Shown here: positions 17,193-25,123 of the stretch, one piece after another | Position numbering within the stretch: position 1 is the first letter of the stretch | How the letters are laid out: each line of letters opens with the position of its first letter | From: JAJNBA01 sp035512775 | Lineage (GTDB): Bacteria; Actinomycetota; UBA4738; HRBIN12 | Assembly (NCBI GenBank): GCA_035512775.1 | Contig: DATKDI010000051.1 | Coordinates: 1 to 30,010, forward strand | Direction: 5' to 3' | Length of the DNA stretch: 30,010 bases | Notes under the pieces: generated by a model | What the model was told of the DNA's origin: nothing | What the model saw: the letters and a program-made list of their open reading frames with translations, nothing else | Databases searched by the model: none | Position numbers and translations under genes: made by a program

Positions 17193-17473
17193 TGGCCAGG
17201 TCGGTGAAGAAGGGTCCGTTCGTGGACGAGCACCTCATGGTCAAGGTCGCCGGGATGAACGAGCGCGGCGAGAAGAAGGTCGTCAAGACCTGGTCGCGGC
17301 GTTCGACGATCGTGCCGGACATGATCGGTCACACGATCGCGGTCCACGACGGTCGCAAGCACGTCCCCGTGTTCGTGTCGGAGGCGATGGTCGGGCACAA
17401 GCTCGGCGAGTTCGCCCCGACGCGCACGTTCCGCACGCACTCGAGGGATGAGCGAAAGACGGGACCTCGATAG
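17192..17473 (+). CDS. rpsS: 30S ribosomal protein S19
   Basis: S19 (93 residues, normal size) is a 30S head protein contacting the A-site finger and S13. The conserved RSVKKGPFVDEHL, TWSRRSTIVPDMIGHTIAVH and VGHKLGEFAPTRTFRTH are all present. ATG 17192 overlaps the rplB TGA by one base. Its TAG stop directly abuts the rplV ATG. Confidence 0.97.
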   Translation: MARSVKKGPFVDEHLMVKVAGMNERGEKKVVKTWSRRSTIVPDMIGHTIAVHDGRKHVPVFVSEAMVGHKLGEFAPTRTFRTHSRDERKTGPR

Positions 17474-17818
17474 ATGGAAGCTCGAGCCACGGTCAAGTAC
17501 GTTCGCACGTCGCCGCGCAAGATGCGGCGAGGGGTGGACCTCATCCGCGGGCAGCACGTGGAGGAGGCCCGACGCATCCTGCGCCTGTCCACCCTCGGCG
17601 CCTCGCGGGACCTCGAGAAGCTGTTGAACTCCGCGGTCGCCAACGCGGAACAGCGGCCGGGCGTGATCGCGGACAACCTGCTGGTGTCCAAGGCATGGGT
17701 CGATGAGGGGCCGACGTTGCGCCGGTACCGCCCCAGGGCGTACGGACGCGCCAGTCGGATCCGGAAGCGCACATCGCACGTGACGGTCGTAGTGGAGACG
17801 ATGGGAGACGAGGAGTAG
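17474..17818 (+). CDS. rplV: 50S ribosomal protein L22
   Basis: L22 (114 residues) has a beta-hairpin that, with L4, forms the tunnel constriction where macrolides bind. It reads MEARATVKYVRTSPRKMRR, then a helix-rich core, and the hairpin segment LRRYRPRAYGRASRIRKRTSH with HVTVVVE at the end. ATG 17474 abuts the rpsS stop. The TAG stop overlaps the rpsC GTG by one base (TAGTG). Confidence 0.97.
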   Translation: MEARATVKYVRTSPRKMRRGVDLIRGQHVEEARRILRLSTLGASRDLEKLLNSAVANAEQRPGVIADNLLVSKAWVDEGPTLRRYRPRAYGRASRIRKRTSHVTVVVETMGDEE

Positions 17819-18819
17819 TGGGACAGAAGGTCCACCCGTACGGGTTCCGGCTGGGGGTCATCTACCCCTGGAAATCGAATTGGTACGCGTCCCGGCGCGA
17901 CTACATCGAGGCGGTCCACGAGGACATCTGGATCCGCAAGCACATCCGCTCGCGGCTGTCCCGCGCGGGCATCTCGTCCATCGACATCGAGCGCAAGGGC
18001 GACCAGATCTGGGTCTACATCCGCACGGCCCGCCCCGGCATCGTGATCGGGCGCAAGGGCGCCGAGGTGGATCGCCTGCGCAAGGACGTCGAGCGCTACA
18101 CCAAGAAGCGCGTGGACGTGAAGGTGGAGGACATGAACCAGGCCTCCAGCGAGGTGCGTCCGGACACGGACGCCGCGTTGCTGGCGCAGGGCGTCGCCGA
18201 GCAGCTCGCCGGGCGGGTGGCGTTCCGTCGCGCGATGCGCCGGGCCGTCCAGACCGCGATGCGCGCCGGTGCCTTGGGCGTGCGCGTCGCGTGCGCCGGG
18301 CGCCTGGGCGGCACGGACATGGGGCGCAAGGAGTGGTATCGGGAGGGACGGGTGCCGCTGCACACGCTCCGCGCCAAGGTGGACTTCGGGACCGCGGCCG
18401 CCAAGACGACGTTCGGGGCGATCGGTGTGAAGGTTTGGGTCTACCACGGCGACGAGGTTCCTCACCGCGAGCAGGAGACGGAGCGTGCGCTCGCGCGTGC
18501 CCACGCTCGAGCCGAGAAGGGCGAACGGACGACGAAGCCTGCCGCCACCCGCGCCCAGGCGACACCGAAGGCCGAGCCGGCCGCCGCACCCGAGGGGGCT
18601 GCGACCGCCGAGGCCGCCGCGCCGGCCGAACCCGCGGCCGAGACGCCCGGCGGCCCGGCAGAACAGCCGGCTGCCGCTCCGGCCGAGGCCGAGGCCGCGG
18701 CGGTGCCGGCGGAGCCCGCCGAAACGCCCGCCGAGACGCCCGGCGAGACGCCCGCCGAGGCACCTCCGGCTGAAACGCCTGCAGAGGCGCCCGCGAAGCC
18801 GGAAGGCGGTGACGCCTGA
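17818..18819 (+). CDS. rpsC: 30S ribosomal protein S3 with long C-terminal tail
   Basis: S3 lies at the mRNA entry tunnel and has helicase-assisting RNA contacts. The folded part (about residues 1-215) carries GQKVHPYGFRLGVI, the KH-domain GxxG in GRKGAEVDRLRKDVE, and GRLGGTDMGRKEWYREGRVP near its end. From about residue 216 to 333 (nt 18463-18816) the protein continues as a low-complexity tail rich in Ala, Pro, Glu and Thr with degenerate ETPAE/ETPGE/EAPA units. S3 is normally about 210-280 residues, so at 333 this is one of the longer forms. GTG 17818 overlaps the rplV stop. The tail is in frame and uses the same G/C-ending codons, so a frameshift is unlikely. Confidence 0.96.
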   Translation: MGQKVHPYGFRLGVIYPWKSNWYASRRDYIEAVHEDIWIRKHIRSRLSRAGISSIDIERKGDQIWVYIRTARPGIVIGRKGAEVDRLRKDVERYTKKRVDVKVEDMNQASSEVRPDTDAALLAQGVAEQLAGRVAFRRAMRRAVQTAMRAGALGVRVACAGRLGGTDMGRKEWYREGRVPLHTLRAKVDFGTAAAKTTFGAIGVKVWVYHGDEVPHREQETERALARAHARAEKGERTTKPAATRAQATPKAEPAAAPEGAATAEAAAPAEPAAETPGGPAEQPAAAPAEAEAAAVPAEPAETPAETPGETPAEAPPAETPAEAPAKPEGGDA

Positions 18820-19232
18820 TGCTCGCGCCGAAGCGCGTGAAGCACCGGAAGCAGCACCGTGGGCGCATGCGCGGCCTGGCGAAGGGGCACACCGACATCC
18901 AGTCCGGCGACTACGCGATCGTCGCGATGGAGCCCGGCTGGATCACCAACCGCCAGATCGAGGCGGCCCGTGTCGCGATCACGCGGCACATCCGCCGAGG
19001 CGGGAAGGTCTGGATCACGATCTTCCCGGATAAGCCCGTCACCAAGAAGCCGGCGGAGACGCGGATGGGATCGGGCAAGGGCAACCCGGAGGGCTGGGTC
19101 GCGGTCGTGAAGCCGGGCCGGGTCATGTTCGAGCTGGCCGGCGTGAACGAGGCGCTCGCCCGCGAAGCCATGGGGCGCGCGCAGCACAAGCTGCCGATCA
19201 AGACGAAGTTCATCACGAGGGTGGGGGAGTAG
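18819..19232 (+). CDS. rplP: 50S ribosomal protein L16
   Basis: L16 (137 residues) positions tRNA at the A site and is a late-assembly 50S protein. It begins MLAPKRVKHRKQHRGRMRG and carries GDYAIVAMEPGWITNRQIEA, RRGGKVWITIFPDKPVT and RMGSGKGNPEGWVAVVKPG, ending HKLPIKTKFITR. The length is standard. ATG 18819 overlaps the rpsC TGA by one base. Confidence 0.97.
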   Translation: MLAPKRVKHRKQHRGRMRGLAKGHTDIQSGDYAIVAMEPGWITNRQIEAARVAITRHIRRGGKVWITIFPDKPVTKKPAETRMGSGKGNPEGWVAVVKPGRVMFELAGVNEALAREAMGRAQHKLPIKTKFITRVGE

Positions 19233-19235
19233 CCG

Positions 19236-19508
19236 ATGCCGAGCAAGGCCGCCGCCGAGCTCCGTGAGCTGACCGACGATCAGCTCATCGAGCGTGCGGA
19301 CTCCGCGAAGGAGGAGCTGTTCAACCTGCGGTTCCAGCTCGCGACGGGGCAGCTCGACAACTCATCGGCGATCAAGAAGATCCGCCACGAGATCGCGCGG
19401 ATCGCCACCGTGATGCGGCAACGCGACATCGAGGCGACGCAGCTGGCTTCGACCGACGCCCGAGTGAGCGCGCCGGCGACCGAGCCAAGGACGGAGAAGG
19501 ATCAGTGA
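19236..19508 (+). CDS. rpmC: 50S ribosomal protein L29
   Basis: L29 lies beside L23 at the tunnel exit. The helical hairpin is clear (AAELRELTDDQLIER, then EELFNLRFQLATGQLDNS and KKIRHEIARIATVMRQR). At 90 residues it is longer than the usual 60-75 because of a polar tail after residue 68. ATG 19236 follows the rplP stop by 3 bases. The stop overlaps the rpsQ GTG by 4 bases. Confidence 0.96.
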   Translation: MPSKAAAELRELTDDQLIERADSAKEELFNLRFQLATGQLDNSSAIKKIRHEIARIATVMRQRDIEATQLASTDARVSAPATEPRTEKDQ

Positions 19509-19780
19509 GCGACGAGCAGATGACGCAGCAGCGCGGTCGTCGCAAGACGCGGACCGGCGTGGTGGTCTCGGACGGGATGGACAAGACCGTCGTCGTCCGG
19601 ATCGACCGCTCGTTCCGTCATCCTCTGTACGACAAGACCGTGCGTCGCTCGAAGAAGCTCGCGGCGCACGACGAGTCCAACGAGGCCCACGTGGGCGATC
19701 GCGTCCGCGTCGTCGAGACGCGGCCGCTGTCCAAGTCGAAGCACTGGCGACTCGTCGAGATCGTGGAGAAGGCGAAGTGA
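19505..19780 (+). CDS. rpsQ: 30S ribosomal protein S17
   Basis: S17 (91 residues) is a primary 16S rRNA binder in the 30S body. The OB-fold sequence is intact: RRKTRTGVVVSDGMDKTVVV, RHPLYDKTVRRSKKL, and GDRVRVVETRPLSKSKHWRL. I chose GTG 19505, which overlaps the rpmC stop by 4 bases; ATG 19520 is a possible alternative five codons in. Its stop overlaps rplN by 4 bases. Confidence 0.96.
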   Translation: MSDEQMTQQRGRRKTRTGVVVSDGMDKTVVVRIDRSFRHPLYDKTVRRSKKLAAHDESNEAHVGDRVRVVETRPLSKSKHWRLVEIVEKAK

Positions 19781-20148
19781 TCCAGCAGGAGACCCGATGC
19801 CGCGTGGCGGACAACACCGGAGCCAAAGAGCTCCTGGTGATCCGTGTGCTCGGCGGGTCGGCTCGCCGCTACGCGAGCATCGGCGACACGGTCGTCGGCA
19901 CGATCAAGGACGCGCTGCCCGGTGGCGGCGTCAAGAAGGGTGAGGTCGTGAAGGCGGTCGTCGTGCGCACCTCCAAGGAGCGCCGGCGTCCGGACGGCTC
20001 CTACATCCGATTCGACGACAACGCCGTGGTGCTGCTCACGCCGGATTCGAGGAACCCGCGGGGGACGCGCATCTTCGGGCCCGTGGCCCGGGAGCTCCGC
20101 GACAAGCGATACATGAAGATCGTTTCACTCGCACCGGAGGTGCTCTAG
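19777..20148 (+). CDS. rplN: 50S ribosomal protein L14
   Basis: L14 (123 residues, standard) forms intersubunit bridges and is the binding site of the silencing factor RsfS. It begins MIQQETRCRVADNTGAKELL. The KKGEVVKAVVVRTSKERRR and NPRGTRIFGPVARELRDK blocks are present. GTG 19777 overlaps the rpsQ TGA. It marks the start of the spc gene set, with no promoter visible at the junction. Confidence 0.97.
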   Translation: MIQQETRCRVADNTGAKELLVIRVLGGSARRYASIGDTVVGTIKDALPGGGVKKGEVVKAVVVRTSKERRRPDGSYIRFDDNAVVLLTPDSRNPRGTRIFGPVARELRDKRYMKIVSLAPEVL

Positions 20149-20150
20149 CC

Positions 20151-20492
20151 ATGCCAGGAGTCGACATCAAGAAGGACGACACGGTGCGGGTGATCTCGGG
20201 GAAGGACCGCGGCCGGGAGGGCCGGGTCGTGCGTGTGCTCCCTCGTGAGGGCCGTGTGATGGTGGACGGCGTCGCCCTCGCCAAGAAGCATCAGCGCTCG
20301 TCCGGACGCCGAGCGCGCGGCAGCTCGCAGCAGCTGCAGCAGGGCGGGATCATCGATGCCGAGATGTTCGTGAACATCTCGAACGTGCAGGTCGTCTGCG
20401 TCGCCTGTGGGCAGGCCACCCGCGTCGGACATCGCATCGAAGGCGACCGCAAGGTGCGGTTCTGCCGCAAGTGTGAGACGGAGATGCGATGA
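20151..20492 (+). CDS. rplX: 50S ribosomal protein L24 (zinc-ribbon form)
   Basis: L24 (113 residues) initiates 50S assembly. The KOW motif is in DDTVRVISGKDRGREGRVVRV, and GGIIDAEMFVNISNVQVVC follows. The C-terminal CVACG and CRKC pairs suggest a small zinc ribbon, as in many Gram-positive L24 proteins. ATG 20151 sits 2 bases after the rplN stop with AGG upstream. The stop overlaps the rplE ATG by 4 bases (ATGA). Confidence 0.96.
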   Translation: MPGVDIKKDDTVRVISGKDRGREGRVVRVLPREGRVMVDGVALAKKHQRSSGRRARGSSQQLQQGGIIDAEMFVNISNVQVVCVACGQATRVGHRIEGDRKVRFCRKCETEMR

Positions 20493-21070
20493 GCACGAAG
20501 ACGAGCGACTACGCCCCACGCCTCCGCGTGCGCTACCGGGATGAGCTGGTCCCGGCGCTCAAGGAGCAGCTCGGGCTCATCAACCAGATGCAGGTGCCTC
20601 GCCTCGAGAAGATCGTGGTCAACATGGGCGTCGGCGAGGCCGTCAAGGACGGTCGTCTCCTCGACGCGGCTCTCGAGGACCTGGCGACGATCACGGGTCA
20701 GAAGGCGGTCATCACGAAGGCCCGCAAGTCGATCGCCGGCTTCAAGCTCCGAGAGGGGATGGCCATCGGCGCCAAGGTGACGCTCCGGGGCGCGTACATG
20801 TGGGAATTCGTGGATCGGCTCGTCTCGCTGGCATTGCCGCGGATCCGAGACTTCCGGGGTCTCAGCCCGACGGCGTTCGACGGGCACGGCAACTACACGC
20901 TCGGGGTGACCGAGCAGCTGATCTTCCCGGAGATCGACTATGACAAGGTGGTGAAGGTCACGGGGATGGACATCACGATCGTGACCACCGCGAAGACCGA
21001 CGAAGAGGGACGAGCGCTGCTCGCCGCCCTGGGATTCCCATTCGCCCAGAGCGCGGCGGAAGCGAGCTGA
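20489..21070 (+). CDS. rplE: 50S ribosomal protein L5
   Basis: L5 (193 residues) binds 5S rRNA and contacts P-site tRNA and the 30S head. It has the family landmarks NQMQVPRLEKIVVNMGVGEA, TGQKAVITKARKSIAGFKLR, RGAYMWEFVDRL and GNYTLGVTEQLIFPEIDYD, and ends in the GMDITIVTTAKTDEEGR strand. The C-terminus adds a short Ala/Ser tail. ATG 20489 overlaps the rplX stop. Confidence 0.97.
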   Translation: MSTKTSDYAPRLRVRYRDELVPALKEQLGLINQMQVPRLEKIVVNMGVGEAVKDGRLLDAALEDLATITGQKAVITKARKSIAGFKLREGMAIGAKVTLRGAYMWEFVDRLVSLALPRIRDFRGLSPTAFDGHGNYTLGVTEQLIFPEIDYDKVVKVTGMDITIVTTAKTDEEGRALLAALGFPFAQSAAEAS

Positions 21071-21080
21071 GGGACGAGAG

Positions 21081-21266
21081 ATGGCGAAGACGGCACTCAT
21101 CAACAAGCAGAAGAAGCAGCCGAAGTTCCGCGTGCAGGGCTACACACGGTGCCTGCGGTGCGGCCGCGCGAGGGCGGTCTACCGCAAGTTCCTGCTGTGC
21201 CGGATCTGTTTCCGTGAGCTCGCGCACCTGGGCGAGCTGCCGGGGGTGACCAAAGCCTCATGGTGA
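21081..21266 (+). CDS. rpsN: 30S ribosomal protein S14, type Z (zinc-binding)
   Basis: S14 (61 residues) is a 30S head protein. This is the short zinc-binding form: Cys-Leu-Arg-Cys (CLRCG) and Cys-Arg-Ile-Cys (CRICF) lie in the context RCLRCGRARAVYRKF and LCRICFRELAHLGELPGV, ending TKASW. ATG 21081 has GAGAG upstream, 10 bases after rplE. No paralogous zinc-free copy is present in the window. Confidence 0.97.
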   Translation: MAKTALINKQKKQPKFRVQGYTRCLRCGRARAVYRKFLLCRICFRELAHLGELPGVTKASW

Positions 21267-21694
21267 CGAAGCTGTCCTCCAGGAAGAAGGTCTCCTCCAA
21301 CGTGAACGATCCGGTCGCGGACCTGTTGACCAGGATCCGGAACGCCAACCTCGCCTACAAGGACGAGCTGGTGGCGCCCGTGTCGAAGCTGGCCGACTCG
21401 GTGCTGAAGATCTTGGACACCGAGGGATACATCGGTGGCTTCGCCAAGGAGGGCGAAGGCGTGACCCAGGCCTTCCGGATCCGGTTGAAGTACGGGGTCC
21501 GGCGCCGTCGGACGATCACGGGCCTGCGGCGGATCTCGACGCCCGGGCGACGGGTCTATCGCGGCCGGGACGAGCTCCCGCGGGTCCAGGGAGGGCTCGG
21601 CATCGCGATCATCTCGACGTCCAACGGCGTGATGACGGACAAGGACGCCGCTCGCAAGGGCGTCGGCGGCGAAGTGCTGGCGTACGTGTGGTGA
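21260..21694 (+). CDS. rpsH: 30S ribosomal protein S8
   Basis: S8 binds the central domain of 16S rRNA and in E. coli represses the spc operon. The core begins NDPVADLLTRIRNANLAYKD and continues with LKYGVRRRRTITGLRRISTPG, ending GVGGEVLAYVW. Two starts compete. ATG 21260 overlaps the rpsN stop by 7 bases (GTG 21263 overlaps by 4) and gives 144 residues. GTG 21302, after AGGAAGAAGG, gives 130 residues, which is the family's normal length and aligns the N-terminus with other S8 proteins. I list the overlapping start because coupling is the rule here, but the shorter form is equally likely. Confidence 0.93.
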   Translation: MVTKLSSRKKVSSNVNDPVADLLTRIRNANLAYKDELVAPVSKLADSVLKILDTEGYIGGFAKEGEGVTQAFRIRLKYGVRRRRTITGLRRISTPGRRVYRGRDELPRVQGGLGIAIISTSNGVMTDKDAARKGVGGEVLAYVW

Positions 21695-21707
21695 GGGACG
21701 AGAAGAC

Positions 21708-22259
21708 ATGAGCAGGATCGGTAAGCAGCCCGTGGAGATCCCGGATGGGGTCGAGGTGAAGGTCGACGAGACCAACCTCGTGACCGTGCGCGGTCCTCGC
21801 GGCGAGCTCTCACAGACGATGCATCCCACGATGCGCATCCTCACGGAGGAGGGTGTCGCGCGTGTGGAGCGACCCGACGACGTCGGGTTCAGCCGCAGCC
21901 TGCACGGGCTCACGAGATCGCTCCTCGCCAACATGGTCGAAGGGGTGACCAAGGGGTACGAGAAGCGCCTGCAGATCGTCGGCGTCGGCTACCGCGCCAT
22001 CGCCAAGGGCAACGACATCGAGCTGCAGGTCGGCTACTCGCACCCCGTGCTGGTGTCCCAGCCCGAGGGGATCGAGTTCGAGGTGCCGGTACCCACCCAG
22101 GTCGTGGTGCGAGGCAACGACAAGCAGCAGGTCGGCGAGGTCGCCGCCAACATCCGGAAGATCCGGAAGCCCGAGCCGTACAAGGGCAAGGGGATCCGCT
22201 ACGAGAACGAGTACGTCCGCAAGAAAGCAGGCAAGGCTGCGAAGGGGGCGACCGTGTGA
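21708..22259 (+). CDS. rplF: 50S ribosomal protein L6
   Basis: L6 (183 residues) is a two-domain protein near the sarcin-ricin loop and the factor-binding site. It begins MSRIGKQPVEIPDGVEV. It carries GLTRSLLANMVEGVTKGYEK and the YRAIAKGNDIELQVGYSHPV block. The C-terminal IRKPEPYKGKGIRYENEYV signature is followed by a basic tail. ATG 21708 has GAGAAG upstream, 13 bases after rpsH. Confidence 0.97.
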   Translation: MSRIGKQPVEIPDGVEVKVDETNLVTVRGPRGELSQTMHPTMRILTEEGVARVERPDDVGFSRSLHGLTRSLLANMVEGVTKGYEKRLQIVGVGYRAIAKGNDIELQVGYSHPVLVSQPEGIEFEVPVPTQVVVRGNDKQQVGEVAANIRKIRKPEPYKGKGIRYENEYVRKKAGKAAKGATV

Positions 22260-22609
22260 TGGACGCCAAGACGAGACGTACCGCGCGTGTGCGCCGTCAC
22301 CTGCGCGTCCGCAAGAAGGTCACGGGGACCGCGGAGCGGCCGCGCCTGGCCGTGTACCGCTCCAACCGCCACATCTACGTCCAGCTGATCGACGACCGCG
22401 CGGCCGCGACGCTCGCCGCCGCCTCCGATGCGGAGATCGAACTGTCGAAGGGCAAGACCGACCGCGCGAAAGAAGTCGGCAAGCTGATCGCCGACCGCGC
22501 GAAGGGTGCCGGGATCGAGCGAGTGGTGTTCGACCGAGGCGGCCGCCAGTTCCACGGCCGCGTCGCCGCGGTCGCCGAGGGTGCGAGAGAGGGAGGACTG
22601 CAGATCTGA
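22256..22609 (+). CDS. rplR: 50S ribosomal protein L18
   Basis: L18 (117 residues) binds 5S rRNA together with L5. The sequence has a basic N-terminal arm (ARVRRHLRVRKKV), then AERPRLAVYRSNRHIYVQLI and the end FDRGGRQFHGRVAAVAEGAR. GTG 22256 overlaps the rplF stop by 4 bases; the next codon, ATG 22259, is an equally valid start. The stop overlaps the rpsE ATG by one base (TGATG). Confidence 0.96.
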   Translation: MMDAKTRRTARVRRHLRVRKKVTGTAERPRLAVYRSNRHIYVQLIDDRAAATLAAASDAEIELSKGKTDRAKEVGKLIADRAKGAGIERVVFDRGGRQFHGRVAAVAEGAREGGLQI

Positions 22610-23211
22610 TGTCGCGACGCTATGACGCGAGGGACCAAGAGAAGAACCCCTACGAAGAGCGGGTCATCTTCATCAACCGGGTGGCGAAGGTCGTCAAGGG
22701 CGGCCGCCGCTTCTCGTTCGCCGCGCTGATCGTCGTGGGCGACGGCGCGGGCCGCGTCGGCGTCGGCTACGGCAAGGCGAAGGAGGTGCCGGCCGCCATC
22801 GCCAAGGGCGTGGAGCTCGCCCGGCGCAAGATGTTCGAGGTCCCCATGATGGGGACGACGATCCCACACGAGATCGTGGGCCAGGCGGGTGCGGGACGCG
22901 TGCTGCTCAAGCCCGCCGCGCCGGGGACCGGCGTGATCGCGGGCGGCCCCGTGCGAGCGCTGGTCGAGGCCGCGGGCATCAAGGACATCCTTTCGAAATC
23001 CATGGGCTCGTCGAACCAGATCAACATCGTCAAGGCGGCGATGGCGGGGCTCAAAGGCCTGCGCAAGCCGCACGAGGTCGCGCTGATGCGCGATCGCGAG
23101 GATCACCAGGTGGCGCCCAAGCCGATGCTCGAGGCCGTCGCCGCCGCGGAGGCGCACGCACAGGCGGCCCGCGCTGAGGCGCTCACGGAGGCCTACGGTG
23201 ACCAAGCTTAA
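22609..23211 (+). CDS. rpsE: 30S ribosomal protein S5
   Basis: S5 (200 residues) lies at the mRNA entrance and affects accuracy and spectinomycin binding. It has VIFINRVAKVVKGGRRFSFA (dsRNA-binding domain; the spectinomycin loop Val-Lys-Gly-Gly is intact), GRVGVGYGKAKEVPAAIAKG and GIKDILSKSMGSSNQINIVK. The C-terminus continues as an Ala-rich helix. ATG 22609 overlaps the rplR stop. It overlaps rpmD by 14 bases. Confidence 0.97.
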   Translation: MSRRYDARDQEKNPYEERVIFINRVAKVVKGGRRFSFAALIVVGDGAGRVGVGYGKAKEVPAAIAKGVELARRKMFEVPMMGTTIPHEIVGQAGAGRVLLKPAAPGTGVIAGGPVRALVEAAGIKDILSKSMGSSNQINIVKAAMAGLKGLRKPHEVALMRDREDHQVAPKPMLEAVAAAEAHAQAARAEALTEAYGDQA

Positions 23212-23380
23212 GGTGACGCAGGTCCGCAGCGTGATCGACCGCCCCAAGGACCAGAAGGACACGGTCCATCGGCTCGGCCTGCGTCGGATGCATCAGACCG
23301 TCATCAAGGAGGACCGCCCCGACATCCGTGGGATGCTCGCGAAGGTCCGTCACCTCGTCACGGTCGAGGAGGTCAAGTAG
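23198..23380 (+). CDS. rpmD: 50S ribosomal protein L30
   Basis: L30 (60 residues, standard) is a small 50S protein. It reads KLKVTQVRSVIDRPKDQKDT, then a conserved GLRRMHQTVIKEDRPDIRGM block and HLVTVEEVK. GTG 23198 lies inside the end of rpsE (14-base overlap, different frame), the longest overlap in the block. A GGAGG at 23188-23192 is a suitable ribosome binding site. Its stop abuts the rplO ATG. Confidence 0.95.
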   Translation: MTKLKVTQVRSVIDRPKDQKDTVHRLGLRRMHQTVIKEDRPDIRGMLAKVRHLVTVEEVK

Positions 23381-23815
23381 ATGAAGCTCCATCATCTCCG
23401 CCCCGCCAAGGGCGCGAAGAAGGAACGCACGCGCGTGGGTCGCGGGCGCGCGGGCACCCGTGGCAAGACCGCCGGGCGCGGCATGAAGGGCACGGGCGCC
23501 CGTGGCACGATCCGCGCCGGGTTCGAGGGCGGGCAGATGCCGCTGATCCGGCGCGTCCCCAAGCTGAAGGGCTTCAAGAACCCCAACCGGGTCGAGTTCG
23601 CGCCGGTGAACGTCGAGATCTTGGCCCGGTACTTCGACGGGGACGTGACGCCGGAGGCGCTGTATGCCCACGGCCTCGCGCACAAGGGGGCGAAGATCAA
23701 GGTCCTCGCCCGTGGTGACCTCGACAAGAAGCTGACCGTGAAGGCCCACGCCTTCTCCAAGGCGGCGAGAGAGAAGATCGAGGCGGCCGGAGGGACCGCC
23801 GAAGTCCTCAGCTGA
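23381..23815 (+). CDS. rplO: 50S ribosomal protein L15
   Basis: L15 (144 residues) has a long Arg/Gly-rich N-terminal arm that threads into 23S rRNA (GRGRAGTRGKTAGRGMKGTG, then GFEGGQMPLIRRVPKLKGF). It is followed by a globular domain ending AGGTAEVLS. ATG 23381 abuts the rpmD stop. It is the last ribosomal protein gene of the block, 17 bases before secY. Confidence 0.97.
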   Translation: MKLHHLRPAKGAKKERTRVGRGRAGTRGKTAGRGMKGTGARGTIRAGFEGGQMPLIRRVPKLKGFKNPNRVEFAPVNVEILARYFDGDVTPEALYAHGLAHKGAKIKVLARGDLDKKLTVKAHAFSKAAREKIEAAGGTAEVLS

Positions 23816-23832
23816 GCTACCCTTAGGAGACC

Positions 23833-25119
23833 GTGCTCAAGGCGTTCCTGAACGCGTTCCGGGTCCCCGATCTTCGCGCGAAGATCCTGTTCACGCTGTT
23901 CATCATCGCCGTCTTCCGGCTGGGCTCCTACATGCCGGTCCCGGTGGTCGACATCGGGATCCTCCAGCGAGAGCTCGAGCGCCAGGGCTCCGGGGGGTTC
24001 CTGAGCATCATCAACCTCTTCTCGGGCGGCGCCCTGACCCGCCTGGCGATCTTCTCGCTCGGGATCATGCCCTACATCACGAGCTCGATCATCATGCAGC
24101 TGATGACGGTCGTGATCCCCAAGCTGCAACAGTGGCAGGAGCAGGGGGAGACCGGGACCAAGAAGATCAACCAGTGGACCCGCTACGTCACCATCGTGCT
24201 GGCGCTGCTGCAGTCCACGGGGCTCGTGTTCCTGTTCCACAACCCGGACGCGTCCGGGCTCCCCGATGTCTTCCCCGCCGGCACCGTCACGGGCTCGAAC
24301 GTCGCGTTCATCGTGCTGATCATGACGGCCGGCACCGCCTTCATCATGTGGCTCGGCGAGCTGATCACCCAGCGAGGGGTTGGGAACGGCATGTCGATCC
24401 TGATCTTCACGAGCGTGATCTCGACGCTGCCTTCCGAGGGCAGCGCCATCCTGCAACAGGGCGGCACCGGCAAGTTCGTCGCGATCATGCTGCTGGGGCT
24501 CGCGATCATCGTCGCGGTCGTCTACGTCGACCAGGGGCAGCGTCGCGTCCCGATCCAGTACGCGAAGCGGGTCGTCGGCCGGAAGATGACCTCCGGCGGG
24601 AGTACCTATCTGCCCTTGAAGGTCAACCAGGCCGGCGTGATCCCGATCATCTTCGCCACCTCGGTCCTGTACTTCCCGGCGCTCCTGAGCAGCGTGTACC
24701 ACGCCCAGTGGTTCCAGGACTTCGTGAACAACCATCTGCAGAATCCGGCGAGCCCCGTCTACATGGCGATCCTGGCGATGCTGATCATCTTCTTCTCGTA
24801 CTTCTACACCGCGATCCAGTTCGACCCGACGCGGACCGCGGACAACCTGCGGAAGAACGGCGGGTTCGTCCCCGGCATCAGGCCTGGGCCACCGACCGCC
24901 GACTACCTGAACCGGATCCTCCTCCGGATCGGGCTGCCGGGAGCGATCTTCCTGGCGGTGATCGCGCTGGTTCCCTCGATCGTGCTCGCGACGTGGAGCA
25001 TCCAGCAGATCCCCTTCGGCGGCACGTCGATCCTGATCGCGGTGGGCGTCGCCCTCGAGACGATGAAGCAGATCGAGTCACAGCTGCTCATGCGTCACTA
25101 CGAGGGCTTCCTCGGATAG
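23833..25119 (+). CDS. secY: Preprotein translocase subunit SecY
   Basis: SecY (428 residues) is the channel of the Sec translocon in the cytoplasmic membrane. Alternating hydrophobic segments fit the expected ten membrane helices. Family marks include NLFSGGALTRLAIFSLGIMP, RGVGNGMSILIF, DQGQRRVPIQYAKRVVGR and the cytosolic GGFVPGIRPGPPTADYL loop, ending KQIESQLLMRHYEGFLG. The start is GTG 23833. AGGAG (23825-23829) lies only 3 bases upstream, a short spacing, but the N-terminus MLKAFLNAFRVPDLRAKILF matches the family. The gene is next to adk, as usual in the spc set. Confidence 0.97.
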   Translation: MLKAFLNAFRVPDLRAKILFTLFIIAVFRLGSYMPVPVVDIGILQRELERQGSGGFLSIINLFSGGALTRLAIFSLGIMPYITSSIIMQLMTVVIPKLQQWQEQGETGTKKINQWTRYVTIVLALLQSTGLVFLFHNPDASGLPDVFPAGTVTGSNVAFIVLIMTAGTAFIMWLGELITQRGVGNGMSILIFTSVISTLPSEGSAILQQGGTGKFVAIMLLGLAIIVAVVYVDQGQRRVPIQYAKRVVGRKMTSGGSTYLPLKVNQAGVIPIIFATSVLYFPALLSSVYHAQWFQDFVNNHLQNPASPVYMAILAMLIIFFSYFYTAIQFDPTRTADNLRKNGGFVPGIRPGPPTADYLNRILLRIGLPGAIFLAVIALVPSIVLATWSIQQIPFGGTSILIAVGVALETMKQIESQLLMRHYEGFLG

Positions 25120-25123
25120 AGCG

